From: Spiribacter halobius
Lineage (GTDB): Bacteria > Pseudomonadota > Gammaproteobacteria > Nitrococcales > Nitrococcaceae
Direction: 5' to 3'
NCBI RefSeq assembly: GCF_020883455.1
Contig: NZ_CP086615.1
Span: 248,001 to 312,000, forward strand
Length of the DNA stretch: 64,000 nucleotides
The translations under genes and the position numbers were made by a program. The notes beneath the pieces were generated by a model. It saw only the letters and a program-made list of their open reading frames with translations. It was not told where the DNA came from and ran no database searches. Below, one piece after another: positions 1 to 8,758 of this stretch (positions are counted from its first letter, which is position 1; every line of letters starts with the position of its first letter).

Positions 1-2
1 TG

Positions 3-140
3 GCCGTCGACGGCATGGTCTGGGGCTGGATCGGCCTTATTCCGCTCGCCACCGCCGTCGTCGGTTACTGCCCGGCCTACCGGCTCATCGGCCTGAGCAG
101 CTGCCGGCAGCGGCCGACCACCCGCAACGCTCAAGGATAG
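3..140 (+). CDS. DUF2892 (YgaP-type) inner-membrane protein, C-terminal part
   Basis: The last 45 codons of a gene whose start lies before the window. The translation shows one hydrophobic segment followed by GYCPAY and a short polar tail. DUF2892 proteins are small two-helix membrane proteins with a GxCPxY-type motif, found alone or fused to rhodanese domains (E. coli YgaP). The stop lies 5 bases before the next gene, and a secreted DsrE-like protein and a rhodanese follow on the same strand, which supports a role in sulfane-sulfur handling. Identification rests on the motif and context only, because the N-terminal half is missing. Confidence 0.7.
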   Translation, partial: AVDGMVWGWIGLIPLATAVVGYCPAYRLIGLSSCRQRPTTRNAQG

Positions 141-145
141 CCCAC

Positions 146-580
146 ATGAGACCCTTGCAGATCCTGTTCCTCGCCGCGCTGCTGGTGGTGCTCGCCGCGC
201 CCGCAGCGGCGCAGTCGGAGCGATCACTGCTCACCATCGTCACCAGCGGCGAGGCCGAGACCCAGGCCATGGCGCTCATCCTCACCCGTCAGGCCCGGGC
301 GGCCGGCAGCGACGTGCGCGTACTGCTCTGCGACGCCGCCGGCGACCTCGCACTGCGCGGTGCCACCGACACGAGTCCCGTCATCCAGCCGGCGGGCATG
401 AGCCCGGCGGCCATGCTGCGCGGTTTGCTGCAAGCGGGCGTCACTGTCGAGGTGTGCGCCATCTACCTGCCGAACCGTAGCGCCGACGAAGACGACCTGG
501 CCGAGGGCGTGCGCGTCGCCCGCCCCGATGCCATTGGCGCCCTGGTGGCCGATCCGGCCGTTCGCCTGTTCACGTTCTAG
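146..580 (+). CDS. Secreted DsrE-family-like protein
   Basis: 144 residues with a clear signal peptide (about 1-22, ending APAAAQ). The mature part has the alternating strand and helix pattern of the DsrE/DsrF sulfur-relay fold. The segment VRVLLCDAAGDLAL carries Cys62 at the position where sulfur-relay relatives bear their persulfide, and a second cysteine is at 104. The signal peptide implies periplasmic action, unlike cytoplasmic DsrEFH or TusBCD. It sits between a DUF2892 protein and a secreted rhodanese, probably as one operon. The exact substrate is unknown. Confidence 0.75.
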   Translation: MRPLQILFLAALLVVLAAPAAAQSERSLLTIVTSGEAETQAMALILTRQARAAGSDVRVLLCDAAGDLALRGATDTSPVIQPAGMSPAAMLRGLLQAGVTVEVCAIYLPNRSADEDDLAEGVRVARPDAIGALVADPAVRLFTF

Positions 581-601
581 CAGACCTCGAGGGCCGTCCA
601 G

Positions 602-1549
602 ATGTGCACTATGAGACAGTTCGCAGCGCAGCGGGTTCTGCCCCGCGCGCTGCTCGGCCTTGCCTTGCTTCTGCCCGTCGCGGCGGCTGCGGCGAGCCCC
701 GCGGTGGTCGACGCCGAGTGGCTGCGACAGCACCACGACCGCGTCGCCGTCGTGGAGACCTCCCGCTCCGTGGATGCCTTTGCGGACACCGGGCATATCC
801 CGGGCGCGGCGTTCGTCGCCATGGGCGAGTTCCTGGCGGAGCGCGAGGGGCGCCACGGGCGCATCCGCTACCTGCTGCCGGAGGCGGAGGCCTTCCAGGC
901 CACTGTCCGCGGGCTTGGCGTCGACGCCGGGGAGACGGTGGTCATCGCCCCTGCCGGGCACACGGTCTATGGCGACGCGACCGTGGCGGCGCGGCTGTAC
1001 TGGCAGCTCCGCTACTACGGCCATGACGACGTCGCCGTACTCGACGGCGGAGTGGCTGCCTGGCGTGCGACCGGCGGCGCCGTGACCGACACCCTCGCGG
1101 ACACCGCCGCCGGCGACTTCACGGCGAGGGCGCCGCGCTCGGAGCTACTCGCCACCAGCGCCGAAGTCGAGGGCATCGTCGCCGGCGAGGTCAACGCACG
1201 GCTGCTGGACAATCGGCCACTGGAGCCATTTGCGGGACTGGCCGGCCAGGACTACGTCCGTGGCCTGGGCCATCTGCCGGGGGCCGAGCCGCTGCCGTTC
1301 ACGCTGTTCGTCACCGAGCGCGAGGGTATCGTCCACTGGCGCTCCCGCGAGGAGGTGAGGCGGCTGGTACAGGCTCTGGTTGGGGCCTCACCGGGGCCGA
1401 TGGTGACCTACTGCAACTCGGGGCATGTGTCTGCCCTCGCCTGGTTCGCGCTGAGCGAGATCGGTGAACTGCCGCAGGTGCGTCTCTACGACGGCTCTCT
1501 CCACGAGTGGACCCTGGATGGGGATCGCGAGCTGGTAATCGGCCGGTAG
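602..1549 (+). CDS. Periplasmic tandem-domain rhodanese (sulfurtransferase)
   Basis: 315 residues: signal peptide (about 1-31), an N-terminal rhodanese domain (about 35-165) and a C-terminal one (about 190-310). The catalytic loop of the second domain reads YCNSGHVS with Cys271. The equivalent loop of the first domain (IAPAGH) lacks cysteine, as expected for the inactive domain of tandem rhodaneses. The family moves sulfane sulfur from thiosulfate or 3-mercaptopyruvate to thiols or cyanide. GAGGG lies just upstream of the ATG at 602; an internal ATG at 611 has no such site. Probably co-transcribed with the DsrE-like gene and convergent with hemH. Confidence 0.85.
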   Translation: MCTMRQFAAQRVLPRALLGLALLLPVAAAAASPAVVDAEWLRQHHDRVAVVETSRSVDAFADTGHIPGAAFVAMGEFLAEREGRHGRIRYLLPEAEAFQATVRGLGVDAGETVVIAPAGHTVYGDATVAARLYWQLRYYGHDDVAVLDGGVAAWRATGGAVTDTLADTAAGDFTARAPRSELLATSAEVEGIVAGEVNARLLDNRPLEPFAGLAGQDYVRGLGHLPGAEPLPFTLFVTEREGIVHWRSREEVRRLVQALVGASPGPMVTYCNSGHVSALAWFALSEIGELPQVRLYDGSLHEWTLDGDRELVIGR

Positions 1550-1562
1550 CGAGCGCCGGCGT

Positions 1563-1612
1563 GGCCTGCCGTGGGCTGGCGCCGCCCTGGCGACGCCCAC
1601 CCGCGGCAGGCC
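1563..1612. terminator. Bidirectional terminator-like hairpin
   Basis: An imperfect inverted repeat (GGCCTGCCG on one side, CGGCAGGCC on the other, with GGGC/GCCC inside) fills the 65-base gap between the convergent rhodanese and hemH genes. There is no clear T-run, so it is called from position and stem only. Confidence 0.5.
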
Positions 1613-1614
1613 GT

Positions 1615-2724
1615 TCACACCTCCGAGCCGAGGGCGTGGGCGCGTGCCAGCGTCGCCTCCGGTTCCCGCAGGCCGCGGGGCGGGCCACCCGCCTCCGGCC
1701 AGCCCTGGACGTGCTCGAGCACGAGCCGGGTGAGCAGCTCCAGGTGGTCCTCGCGGTCGTTCAGGGCCTTGATGTAACGGAGCTCCCCGCCGCCGGCCTC
1801 CTCGAAGATCTCGGCGTTTTCGCCGCCGATCTCCTCGATGGTCTCCAGACAGTCCGCCGAAAAGCCCGGGCAGACGACGTCCAGGGTCTTCAGGCCGGAC
1901 TTGCCGAGGGCCTCGACGGTCTCGTCGGTATAGGGCTGCAGCCACACCTCGTTGCCGAACCGGGACTGGAAGGTGACCTGCCAGGCATCGTCCGCGAGCT
2001 CCAGGCGCTCGGCCACGAGACGGGCGGTCTTGCGGCACTGACAGTGGTACGGATCGCCATCCAGTAGGTAGCGCCTCGGCGTGCCGTGGAAGGAGAACAG
2101 CAGCTTCTCCCCGCGCCCGTGCTCTGCCCAGTGCTCGCGGATGCTCGCGGCAAGGGCGTCGATGTAATCGGCGTCGTCGTGGTACTGGCCGATGAAGCGC
2201 AGCTCCGGCACCCAGCGCCAGCGCTTGAGCTCGTCGGCCACCGCGTCGAAGGTGGAGCCGGTAGTGGCGCCGGAATACTGCGGGTAGAGCGGCAGCACCA
2301 CGATGCGCTCGGCGCCGGCGTCGCGGAGCTTGCGCAGCCCCTCGGCCATGGACGGATTGCCGTAGCGCATGGCGAGCTCCACGGCCACCGGCCCCTGCAG
2401 GCGCTCGCGCAGGCGGCTGGCGATGCCCTCGGTCTGCGCCCGGGCGGTGGTGAGCAGCGGCGAGCCCTCGTCGGTCCACACCGTGGCGTAGGCCGCGGCG
2501 GACTTCTTCGGCCGCGTCCGCAGGATGATCCCGTGCAGAATCACCCACCACAGCGCTCGATTGATCTCGATCACCCGGGGGTCGCCCAGGAACTCCGCCA
2601 GATACCGGCGCAGCGCCGCCTTCGTGGGGGCGTCCGGCGTGCCCAGGTTGGTCACCAGTACGCCCAGGCGGGGCCGGTCGTCGTGGCGAAAGCCGGGCTT
2701 GTTGCTGTACAGGGGCTTGGGCAT
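1615..2724 (-). CDS. hemH: Ferrochelatase
   Basis: Inserts Fe2+ into protoporphyrin IX, the last step of protoheme synthesis, at the cytoplasmic face of the inner membrane. The 369-residue product shows the family landmarks: VLVTNLGTPDAP near the N-terminus, LPLYPQYSGATTGS, and FSFHGTPRRYL with the conserved metal-site histidine. VCPGFSADCLETIEEI with the conserved glutamates follows. The start at 2724 (MPKPLYSNKPGF) gives a family-like N-terminus; the frame stays open about 20 codons further without homology. The C-terminal tail after about residue 345 is longer than in E. coli. hemE and hemB lie elsewhere in the window, so heme genes are dispersed here. Confidence 0.95.
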   Translation of the reverse strand: MPKPLYSNKPGFRHDDRPRLGVLVTNLGTPDAPTKAALRRYLAEFLGDPRVIEINRALWWVILHGIILRTRPKKSAAAYATVWTDEGSPLLTTARAQTEGIASRLRERLQGPVAVELAMRYGNPSMAEGLRKLRDAGAERIVVLPLYPQYSGATTGSTFDAVADELKRWRWVPELRFIGQYHDDADYIDALAASIREHWAEHGRGEKLLFSFHGTPRRYLLDGDPYHCQCRKTARLVAERLELADDAWQVTFQSRFGNEVWLQPYTDETVEALGKSGLKTLDVVCPGFSADCLETIEEIGGENAEIFEEAGGGELRYIKALNDREDHLELLTRLVLEHVQGWPEAGGPPRGLREPEATLARAHALGSEV

Positions 2725-2834
2725 GGCGTCGTTCCTGCTGACTCCGTGGCATAGATTGGCCCGGGGGCGACCATAGAGGCCCATGGGCGGGCGCGCAAAT
2801 CAATCGGTATGAGTGTGGCGATAGAGCCGATGGA

Positions 2835-3809
2835 TCAGACGCCGCCGCCGGCCGCGGCGGACTTTCCTCGGTAGAGATCGGCATCGGCGCGCTGCAGCCA
2901 GTGTTCGACGCGCTCGCCCGGCAGACGTTCGGCTACCCCGATGGATACGCCGATGCGCTCGCCTATACGGAAGTCCGCGGCCGCGACGGCCTCGGCAAGG
3001 CGCTGCGCGAGCTGTCGCGCACCGTCCAGGGGCGTCTCCGGAAGCAGCACGAGGAGCTCGTCTCCGCCCACACGGTAGGCGCTGTCGGAAGCGCGCAGGT
3101 GCTCCCTCAGCAGGCCACCCAGCCGTACCAGGACCTCGTCCCCGGCGGCGTGGCCATGCCGGTCGTTGAGCAGCTTGAACCGGTCCAGATCGATCATGAG
3201 CACGCTGGCGACCCCCTCCCCCTCGGCCACCCGGTCGAGGGCCGGGCGCAGGGCCCGCCGGTTGCCGAGGCCGGTGAGCTCGTCGCGGTGGGCGAGCCCG
3301 TCCAGCTGCTGCCAGCTCTCCTCCAGGGCGCGCCAGATGAACAGCACGAACACGAACAGCAGCAGCGTGGTCTTGAGGAAGGTGAACGTCTCGGCGCCAC
3401 CGGCCCACAGGCTGACGTTCCAGGTGCCGGCGGCGATCAGCGCCAGATTGGTGAGGCCGCCGACGGTGAGCCCCATGAGCGTGAAGTTGAGCGCCAGGAA
3501 GGGGAATATCCAGTAGCTCGGGCCGTGGGGCAGGTGCGCCGCGGAGACCGCGATCACGCCATTGATGGCAAGCATCGCGGGCACGGTGTAGCGCGGTGGC
3601 GGCAGATGCCCGCTGATCCGGTACCAGATCAGCAGGAAAGCCGCCGGCAGGAGTGCGACGGCACCGGCCAGCGCGGCAGTCCGGCCGCCGGTGGCGAGGC
3701 TGATGACGATGAAGGGCAGCAGGGCCAGCGCCCAGACACCGAGCACGGCCGCGCGGGTGCGCTCGGGCAGCAGCAGGGCGTGGCGGGCGGCGTTGGTGTC
3801 GCTCGGCAT
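2835..3809 (-). CDS. Membrane-anchored diguanylate cyclase (GGDEF)
   Basis: 324 residues: five or six hydrophobic segments (about 20-160), a short linker, and a GGDEF domain (about 170-320). The active-site loop is GGDEL (248-252), and an allosteric I-site RxxD (Arg239-Asp242) lies exactly five residues upstream. The protein should therefore make cyclic di-GMP with product inhibition. The membrane part resembles no sensor domain I can name. A second, larger diguanylate cyclase lies directly upstream on the same strand. Confidence 0.9.
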   Translation of the reverse strand: MPSDTNAARHALLLPERTRAAVLGVWALALLPFIVISLATGGRTAALAGAVALLPAAFLLIWYRISGHLPPPRYTVPAMLAINGVIAVSAAHLPHGPSYWIFPFLALNFTLMGLTVGGLTNLALIAAGTWNVSLWAGGAETFTFLKTTLLLFVFVLFIWRALEESWQQLDGLAHRDELTGLGNRRALRPALDRVAEGEGVASVLMIDLDRFKLLNDRHGHAAGDEVLVRLGGLLREHLRASDSAYRVGGDELLVLLPETPLDGARQLAQRLAEAVAAADFRIGERIGVSIGVAERLPGERVEHWLQRADADLYRGKSAAAGGGV

Positions 3810-3892
3810 CGGCGTTGGCGGGTTGCCCTGGAGAGGATCGGTCAGTCGCGGCGGAGCCGCATCATGCCACGGCGACGGCCTGGCCGTCCGGC

Positions 3893-5731
3893 TCAGGCGA
3901 GCTCCCCGGCGACACAGACGCGGTTGCGGCCGGCGGCCTTGGCGGCGTAGAGCGCCTCGTCGGCCGCCTGGATCAGGCGCTCCTCGCTGTCGCCATGCTG
4001 CGGCGCCATGGCAATGCCGAGAGAGAGGGTGAAGTCACCCAGCGCTTCGCCCTGGTGGACGACCGCTGCCTCGGCCACGCACCGGCGCAGCTCCTCGGCC
4101 CTCTGCCGCGCATGCTCGAGGTCGGCCCCGGGGAGCACGACGGCGAACTCCTCGCCGCCGAAGCGGCAGCAGATGTCCTCGCCACGGAAATTCTCCCCGA
4201 GCAGCCCGGCGAGGTGGCGCAGCACGGCATCGCCGGCGTCGTGGCCATGATCGTCGTTGAGCTGCTTGAAGTGGTCTAGGTCGAACAGCAGCAGCGCCAC
4301 CGACTGCTCCGCGCGGGCGCTGCGGCGCAGCTCCCGTGGCAGGGCCTCCGCCAGCATGCGCCGGTTGTAGAGGCCCGTGAGCGGATCGCGCAGGGACTGC
4401 TCCTGCAGCCGGTGGCGCAGCTCCAGGTTGGCCAGGGCGAGCGCCACGTGCTCGGCCATGGTGGCGGCTAGCTGGTGCTCGGCGTCCGTCCAGTCCAGCG
4501 TCCCTTCGTGTTCGGGCTCGTCGTTGCGCAGATGCAGCACGCCGAGGGTTTCGCCCTGGGCGACCAGCGGGATGCAGATGTAGGGCGCCGGGTGTGCCGG
4601 GTCCACGTGGCCGCAGCTCAGCTCGCCCTCGTCGCCGGCGCCGGTGTGGGTCTTGCCCCGGCGCAGGGCCCAGCACTCGCGGGCGGCGAACGCTGACGCG
4701 CCGAGGCGTTCGGCATGCCGCCCCCAGCTGCGGAGCCGGAGCACGTCCTGGTCCTCGGTGAGCATGAGCAGCGCCCCGCTGTCGTCCGGAAACAGCTCGC
4801 GGGCGGTCTGGGCCACCACCCGGTAGGCCTCTTCGCGGTCGTCCGCGGCCTGCAGCAGCTCGCCCATGCGGGTGAGCAGGTTGCTCTCACGGGTGCGCAG
4901 GGCCACCAGCCGATCCACCCGCTCGCGCAGCTCCGCCTGGGTACGCTGCTGCTTCTGCACGGTGGCCTGCAGCCGATCCGCCATGCGGTTGAAGGCGGTC
5001 GCCATGGCGGAGATGTCGCGATCCCCGCGCACGGTCATGCGCCGGTCGAGCTCGCCGTCGGCAATGCGCTGGGCGCTGTCGGTGAGATCGCGCACGCTGC
5101 GCGAGAGGCCGAGCAGCAGCAGCGCACCAACACCGGCGGTAATGCACACCGCAGCCGCAAGCCACACCCAGGCTACGGTCTCCATGCGGTGGAAGCCGCT
5201 CTGGCTGGCGGCGAGCTGGTCCTGCAGGCGCTGCTCGGCGGCCTCCAGCAGCTCGCGCAGGGTCTCCCGGAAGGCGCTGACCAGGCCGGTGCCCTCGCGG
5301 GTGCTGACGATGGCGGCGAAATCCTGCCCGCCGCGCCGGGCCTCGATCAGCTCGCTTGCGACGGAGCGCTGCCAGCGATCGAACAGCTCCCGCGCCAGCG
5401 CGGTGCGCCGGCGCTGCTCGGGGCGGTCGGCGACCTGCCGTGCCAGCGTCTCGATGGTCCGCGAAAACCGGAAGACGGCGATGTCGTAGGGATCCAGGAG
5501 ATCCTCGTCGCCGGTGATGAGGTAGCCGCGGAGGCTGGTCTCGGCATCGATCAGCAGCCGCTCCACCAGCCGGGCGGTGCTGATGATGTCCTGGGTTTCG
5601 GTGACCTGCTCGTTGGTGGTCAACGTGGTGCGCAGGCCGAGGGTGACGTAGATCGCCAGTGCGCCGATGGCGAGCACCGGCAGCAGGTAGACCAGAGCGA
5701 CCCGGGTCGGCAGCGAGAGTTTGCCGCGCAT
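3893..5731 (-). CDS. CHASE3-HAMP-GAF-GGDEF diguanylate cyclase
   Basis: 612 residues: transmembrane helix 1 (about 10-33), a periplasmic all-helical CHASE3-like region (about 40-180, with SLRGYLITGDEDLL typical of CHASE3), transmembrane helix 2 (about 187-210), HAMP (about 208-262), a GAF domain (about 285-440) and a GGDEF domain (about 445-610). The active loop is GGEEF (525-529), preceded at the usual distance by an RGED I-site. It should synthesise cyclic di-GMP in response to a periplasmic or cytoplasmic signal. With the neighbouring cyclase and the VpsR-like activator at 27541, it hints that cyclic di-GMP signalling matters in this organism. Confidence 0.92.
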   Translation of the reverse strand: MRGKLSLPTRVALVYLLPVLAIGALAIYVTLGLRTTLTTNEQVTETQDIISTARLVERLLIDAETSLRGYLITGDEDLLDPYDIAVFRFSRTIETLARQVADRPEQRRRTALARELFDRWQRSVASELIEARRGGQDFAAIVSTREGTGLVSAFRETLRELLEAAEQRLQDQLAASQSGFHRMETVAWVWLAAAVCITAGVGALLLLGLSRSVRDLTDSAQRIADGELDRRMTVRGDRDISAMATAFNRMADRLQATVQKQQRTQAELRERVDRLVALRTRESNLLTRMGELLQAADDREEAYRVVAQTARELFPDDSGALLMLTEDQDVLRLRSWGRHAERLGASAFAARECWALRRGKTHTGAGDEGELSCGHVDPAHPAPYICIPLVAQGETLGVLHLRNDEPEHEGTLDWTDAEHQLAATMAEHVALALANLELRHRLQEQSLRDPLTGLYNRRMLAEALPRELRRSARAEQSVALLLFDLDHFKQLNDDHGHDAGDAVLRHLAGLLGENFRGEDICCRFGGEEFAVVLPGADLEHARQRAEELRRCVAEAAVVHQGEALGDFTLSLGIAMAPQHGDSEERLIQAADEALYAAKAAGRNRVCVAGELA

Positions 5732-5767
5732 GTTGACTGTCTGCCGTGGCCTGGCCCGGATAACAGG

Positions 5768-6637
5768 CTATGTCCCGCCCCCGGCCGGCCGGTCGGGGCG
5801 GAACAGCGTCCCGCAGAAGGCCGGCGGGGTAAGCGCCGCCTGGTGCATCGCGGCACTGTAATAGCGCAGCTCCGGCAGGGTAACCGTGCGGTAGGCCTCG
5901 GGTTCGAGACCGAGCAGGCCGAGCGTCGCGCTCCACCAGCCGGACGGATAGCTCGGCACCGGAAAGTGCAGGGTCGCCCGGGCCGCGAAGCCGGCCTCGG
6001 CCAGCGCGCCGTGCAGGGGGCGGATGACGCTCTCGGCGTGCAGCAGGGGGGATTCGCTCTGCTGCACCAGCACGCCGGGCGATCGCAGCACCCGGCGGAC
6101 GTCGCTCAGGAACGGCGCCCCGAACAGGCCAGCGGCGTGGCCCACCGGGTCGGTGCTGTCGATGATCACCACGTCGAAGGAGGCCGCTGGCGCCTGGCGC
6201 AGGTAGGCGACGCCGTCCTCGAAGCGCAGCGTGACCCGCGGGTCGTCATTGCCGGCGGTGAGCTCGGGGAAGAAGCGCTCCGCCGCCCGGGTGACGGCCT
6301 CGTCGATGTCCACCTGCACGGCGCGGGTGACGCTCTCATGGCGCAGCACCTCGCGCAGGGTGCCGCAGTCGCCGCCGCCGATCACGAGCACGTCCCGCGG
6401 TGCCGGGTGGGTGGCCAGGGCCGGATGCGCCATCATCTCGTGGTAGAGGAAGTTGTCCCGCCCCGTGAGCATGACGCAGCCGTCGATCACCAGCAGCCGG
6501 CCCCAGTGGGCGGTTTCGTACACCTCGATGTACTGCCAGGGGGTGCGCTCCTCGTGGAGCTTCGAGGTCACCCGCAGCGAGAAGGCGACGCCTTCGCTCG
6601 CGAGCGGCTCCGAGAACCAGTCGGTATCCAGGGTCAC
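5768..6637 (-). CDS. speE: Spermidine synthase (polyamine aminopropyltransferase)
   Basis: Transfers the aminopropyl group of decarboxylated S-adenosylmethionine to putrescine. About 289 residues. Landmarks are GCVMLTGRDNFLYHEMMAHP, the nucleotide-binding VIGGGDCGTLREVLRH, QVDIDEAVTRAAERFFPEL, and the catalytic-loop DSTDPVGHAAGLF. I chose the GTG at 6637 (protein begins MTLDTDWFSEPL) because AAGGAGG lies 11 bases upstream; a longer reading from GTG 6667 has no ribosome binding site. Divergently placed from speA, so both arms of polyamine synthesis flank one short intergenic region. Confidence 0.92.
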   Translation of the reverse strand: MTLDTDWFSEPLASEGVAFSLRVTSKLHEERTPWQYIEVYETAHWGRLLVIDGCVMLTGRDNFLYHEMMAHPALATHPAPRDVLVIGGGDCGTLREVLRHESVTRAVQVDIDEAVTRAAERFFPELTAGNDDPRVTLRFEDGVAYLRQAPAASFDVVIIDSTDPVGHAAGLFGAPFLSDVRRVLRSPGVLVQQSESPLLHAESVIRPLHGALAEAGFAARATLHFPVPSYPSGWWSATLGLLGLEPEAYRTVTLPELRYYSAAMHQAALTPPAFCGTLFRPDRPAGGGT

Positions 6638-6718
6638 GATGCGGGAGGCCTCCTTGGGGCAATACACCGGCGCGGCGCCTGTCGGCCACGGCTGGCGACG
6701 TTTCGTGCTCCGACGCCC

Positions 6719-6852
6719 GGTTTCGAGTTTCGGGTTTCGGGTTTAATGTTGGCGCCCCCGGCAGCGTGCGGGTGGCGCCGGCGCCGATCCGGAGCCTTGA
6801 ACCCGCAACCTTAAACCCGAAACGTCGGACCCGAAACGTTGAACCCGTAACC
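6719..6852. repeat. Heptamer-array inverted element (TTTCGGG type)
   Basis: Left arm: runs of GGTTTCGGG-like units ending GGGTTTAA. Right arm: the inverse (TTAAACCC, CCCGAAAC, repeated). Between them is about 50 bases of unrelated GC-rich sequence. It fills most of the speE-speA divergent spacer, so any promoter of either gene must lie in it or overlap it. It resembles the copy at 50726-50857. Confidence 0.7.
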
Positions 6853-6877
6853 CTCGGCCCCTCGGAATCCCAGCGCC

Positions 6878-8758
6878 ATGGAAGATCTCCCCGCCGTCGC
6901 CTACAACCTCGCCCAGTGGAGCGGTGGCTATTTCCGGGCCGATGACCGGGGCCGGCTGCTGGCGGTCCCCGACCGGGGGGCCGGCGGGCCCGCCGTCGTG
7001 CTCGAGGAGGTGGTGGCGGAGGCCCGCGCCGCCGGGCTCGCGCTGCCCCTGCTGGTGCGCTTCGCGGACATTCTCCAGGACCGGGTGCGGCATCTGTGCG
7101 CGGCCTTCGACGCGGCCTGTGCGGCCGAGGATTTCCAGGGCGGCTACACCGCCGTCTACCCGATCAAGGTCAACCAGCAGCGCCGGGTGGTGGAGGCCAT
7201 CCTTGCCGGGGCGCCCGGGCGCGTCGGTCTCGAGGCCGGCAGCAAGCCGGAGCTCATGGCCGTGCTCGCGGCGGCGCCGCCGGGGAGCCGGGTCATCTGC
7301 AACGGCTACAAGGACCGCGAATACGTGCGCCTGGCCCTGCGGGCGCGCCAGCTGGGGCTGGACGCCCGGCTGGTGGTGGAAAAGCGCTCCGAGCTCGCGG
7401 TGATCATCGACGAGGCGGCGCGGCTCGGTCTGCGGCCGAACCTCGGGCTGCGCGTGCGCCTCGCCTCCCTCGGCGAGGGCAAATGGCAGAACACCGGGGG
7501 AGAGAAGTCGAAGTTCGGGCTCTCCGCCACGGATGCCCTGGCGGTGGTGGAGCGCCTGCGCGCCGCGGGGCTGCTCGAGTGCCTCGACCTGCTGCATTTT
7601 CACCTCGGCTCGCAGATCGCCAACATCGCCGACATCCAGCGCGGCATGCGCGAGGCGATCCGCTACTACGTGGAGCTGCACCGCCTGGGCGCGCCGGTAA
7701 CGGTGGTCGACGTCGGCGGCGGGCTCGGCGTCGACTACGAGGGCACCCGCTCGCGTAGCCACTGCTCGATGAACTACTCCCTGGAGGAGTACGCGCACAA
7801 CGTCGTGCATACGGTGCGCGAGATCTGCAGCGAGCATGACCTGCCGCAGCCGCACCTGGTCACGGAGGCCGGCCGCGCCATGACCGCGCACCACGCGGTG
7901 CTGGTGACCGACGTCATCGACGTCGAGTCCGTGGCCGATGGCCCGCCGCCGACGGAGCCGCCGGGCGAGGAGGCTCCCCTAGTGCTGCGCGACCTCTGGC
8001 GGGGCTATGCCTCGGCCGCGGAGCGCTCGCCGCTGGAGGTCTGCCATGACGCCGCGCACTGGCTCGCCGAGGCCCGCAGTCAGTACCAGCACGGCGTGCT
8101 CGGGCTTGCCGGGCGAGCGGAGGCGGAGCGGCTTTACCACGCCACCTGCCTTGCCGTGCGCCGGCGCCTGGACCCGCGCATTCGGGCGCACCGTGAGCTG
8201 CTGGACGAGCTCGACGAGAAGCTCGCCGACAAGGTGTTCGTGAATCTTTCCCTGTTCCAGTCCATGCCCGATATCTGGGCCATCGACCAGATCTTCCCGA
8301 TTCTGCCCCTGCACCGGCTGGACGAGCCGCCGCAACGCCGGGCGGTGCTACAGGACCTCACCTGCGACTCCGACGGCGCCATTCACCAGTACGTCGCCCG
8401 CGACGGCGTCGAGACCACACTGCCGCTGCCCGGCCCCGGCGCGCCGCTTCTGCTCGGGGCGTTTCTGGTCGGGGCGTACCAGGAGATCCTCGGCGACATG
8501 CACAACCTCTTCGGCGACACGGACTCGGTGAACGTCTCGCTGACCGCTGACGGCTGGCGGCTGGATGACCCCCACAATGGCGACAGCATCGAGTCGGTGC
8601 TGGCGCACGTGCGCTTTGGCGAACGCGAGCTGCTGCAGGCCTATCGCCGGCGCGTGGCGGCCTCCGGCCTGCCCGCGGCGGCGCGTACGGAGTGCCTGCG
8701 CGAGCTCGAGGCGGGGCTGCAGGGCTCGACCTATCTGCGAACGGAGGAAGGGGAATGA
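6878..8758 (+). CDS. speA: Biosynthetic arginine decarboxylase
   Basis: PLP enzyme converting arginine to agmatine, the first step of the putrescine route. 626 residues, the usual length of this large family. YPIKVNQQRRVV contains the PLP-binding lysine, LHFHLGSQ and DVGGGLGVDYEGT are the glycine-rich phosphate-binding elements of the alanine-racemase-type barrel, and MPDIWAIDQIFPILPLHRL with CDSDG forms the C-terminal active-site region. The start MEDLPAVAYNLAQWSGGYF fits the family. The stop overlaps the next gene's start by four bases (ATGA). Confidence 0.95.
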   Translation: MEDLPAVAYNLAQWSGGYFRADDRGRLLAVPDRGAGGPAVVLEEVVAEARAAGLALPLLVRFADILQDRVRHLCAAFDAACAAEDFQGGYTAVYPIKVNQQRRVVEAILAGAPGRVGLEAGSKPELMAVLAAAPPGSRVICNGYKDREYVRLALRARQLGLDARLVVEKRSELAVIIDEAARLGLRPNLGLRVRLASLGEGKWQNTGGEKSKFGLSATDALAVVERLRAAGLLECLDLLHFHLGSQIANIADIQRGMREAIRYYVELHRLGAPVTVVDVGGGLGVDYEGTRSRSHCSMNYSLEEYAHNVVHTVREICSEHDLPQPHLVTEAGRAMTAHHAVLVTDVIDVESVADGPPPTEPPGEEAPLVLRDLWRGYASAAERSPLEVCHDAAHWLAEARSQYQHGVLGLAGRAEAERLYHATCLAVRRRLDPRIRAHRELLDELDEKLADKVFVNLSLFQSMPDIWAIDQIFPILPLHRLDEPPQRRAVLQDLTCDSDGAIHQYVARDGVETTLPLPGPGAPLLLGAFLVGAYQEILGDMHNLFGDTDSVNVSLTADGWRLDDPHNGDSIESVLAHVRFGERELLQAYRRRVAASGLPAAARTECLRELEAGLQGSTYLRTEEGE

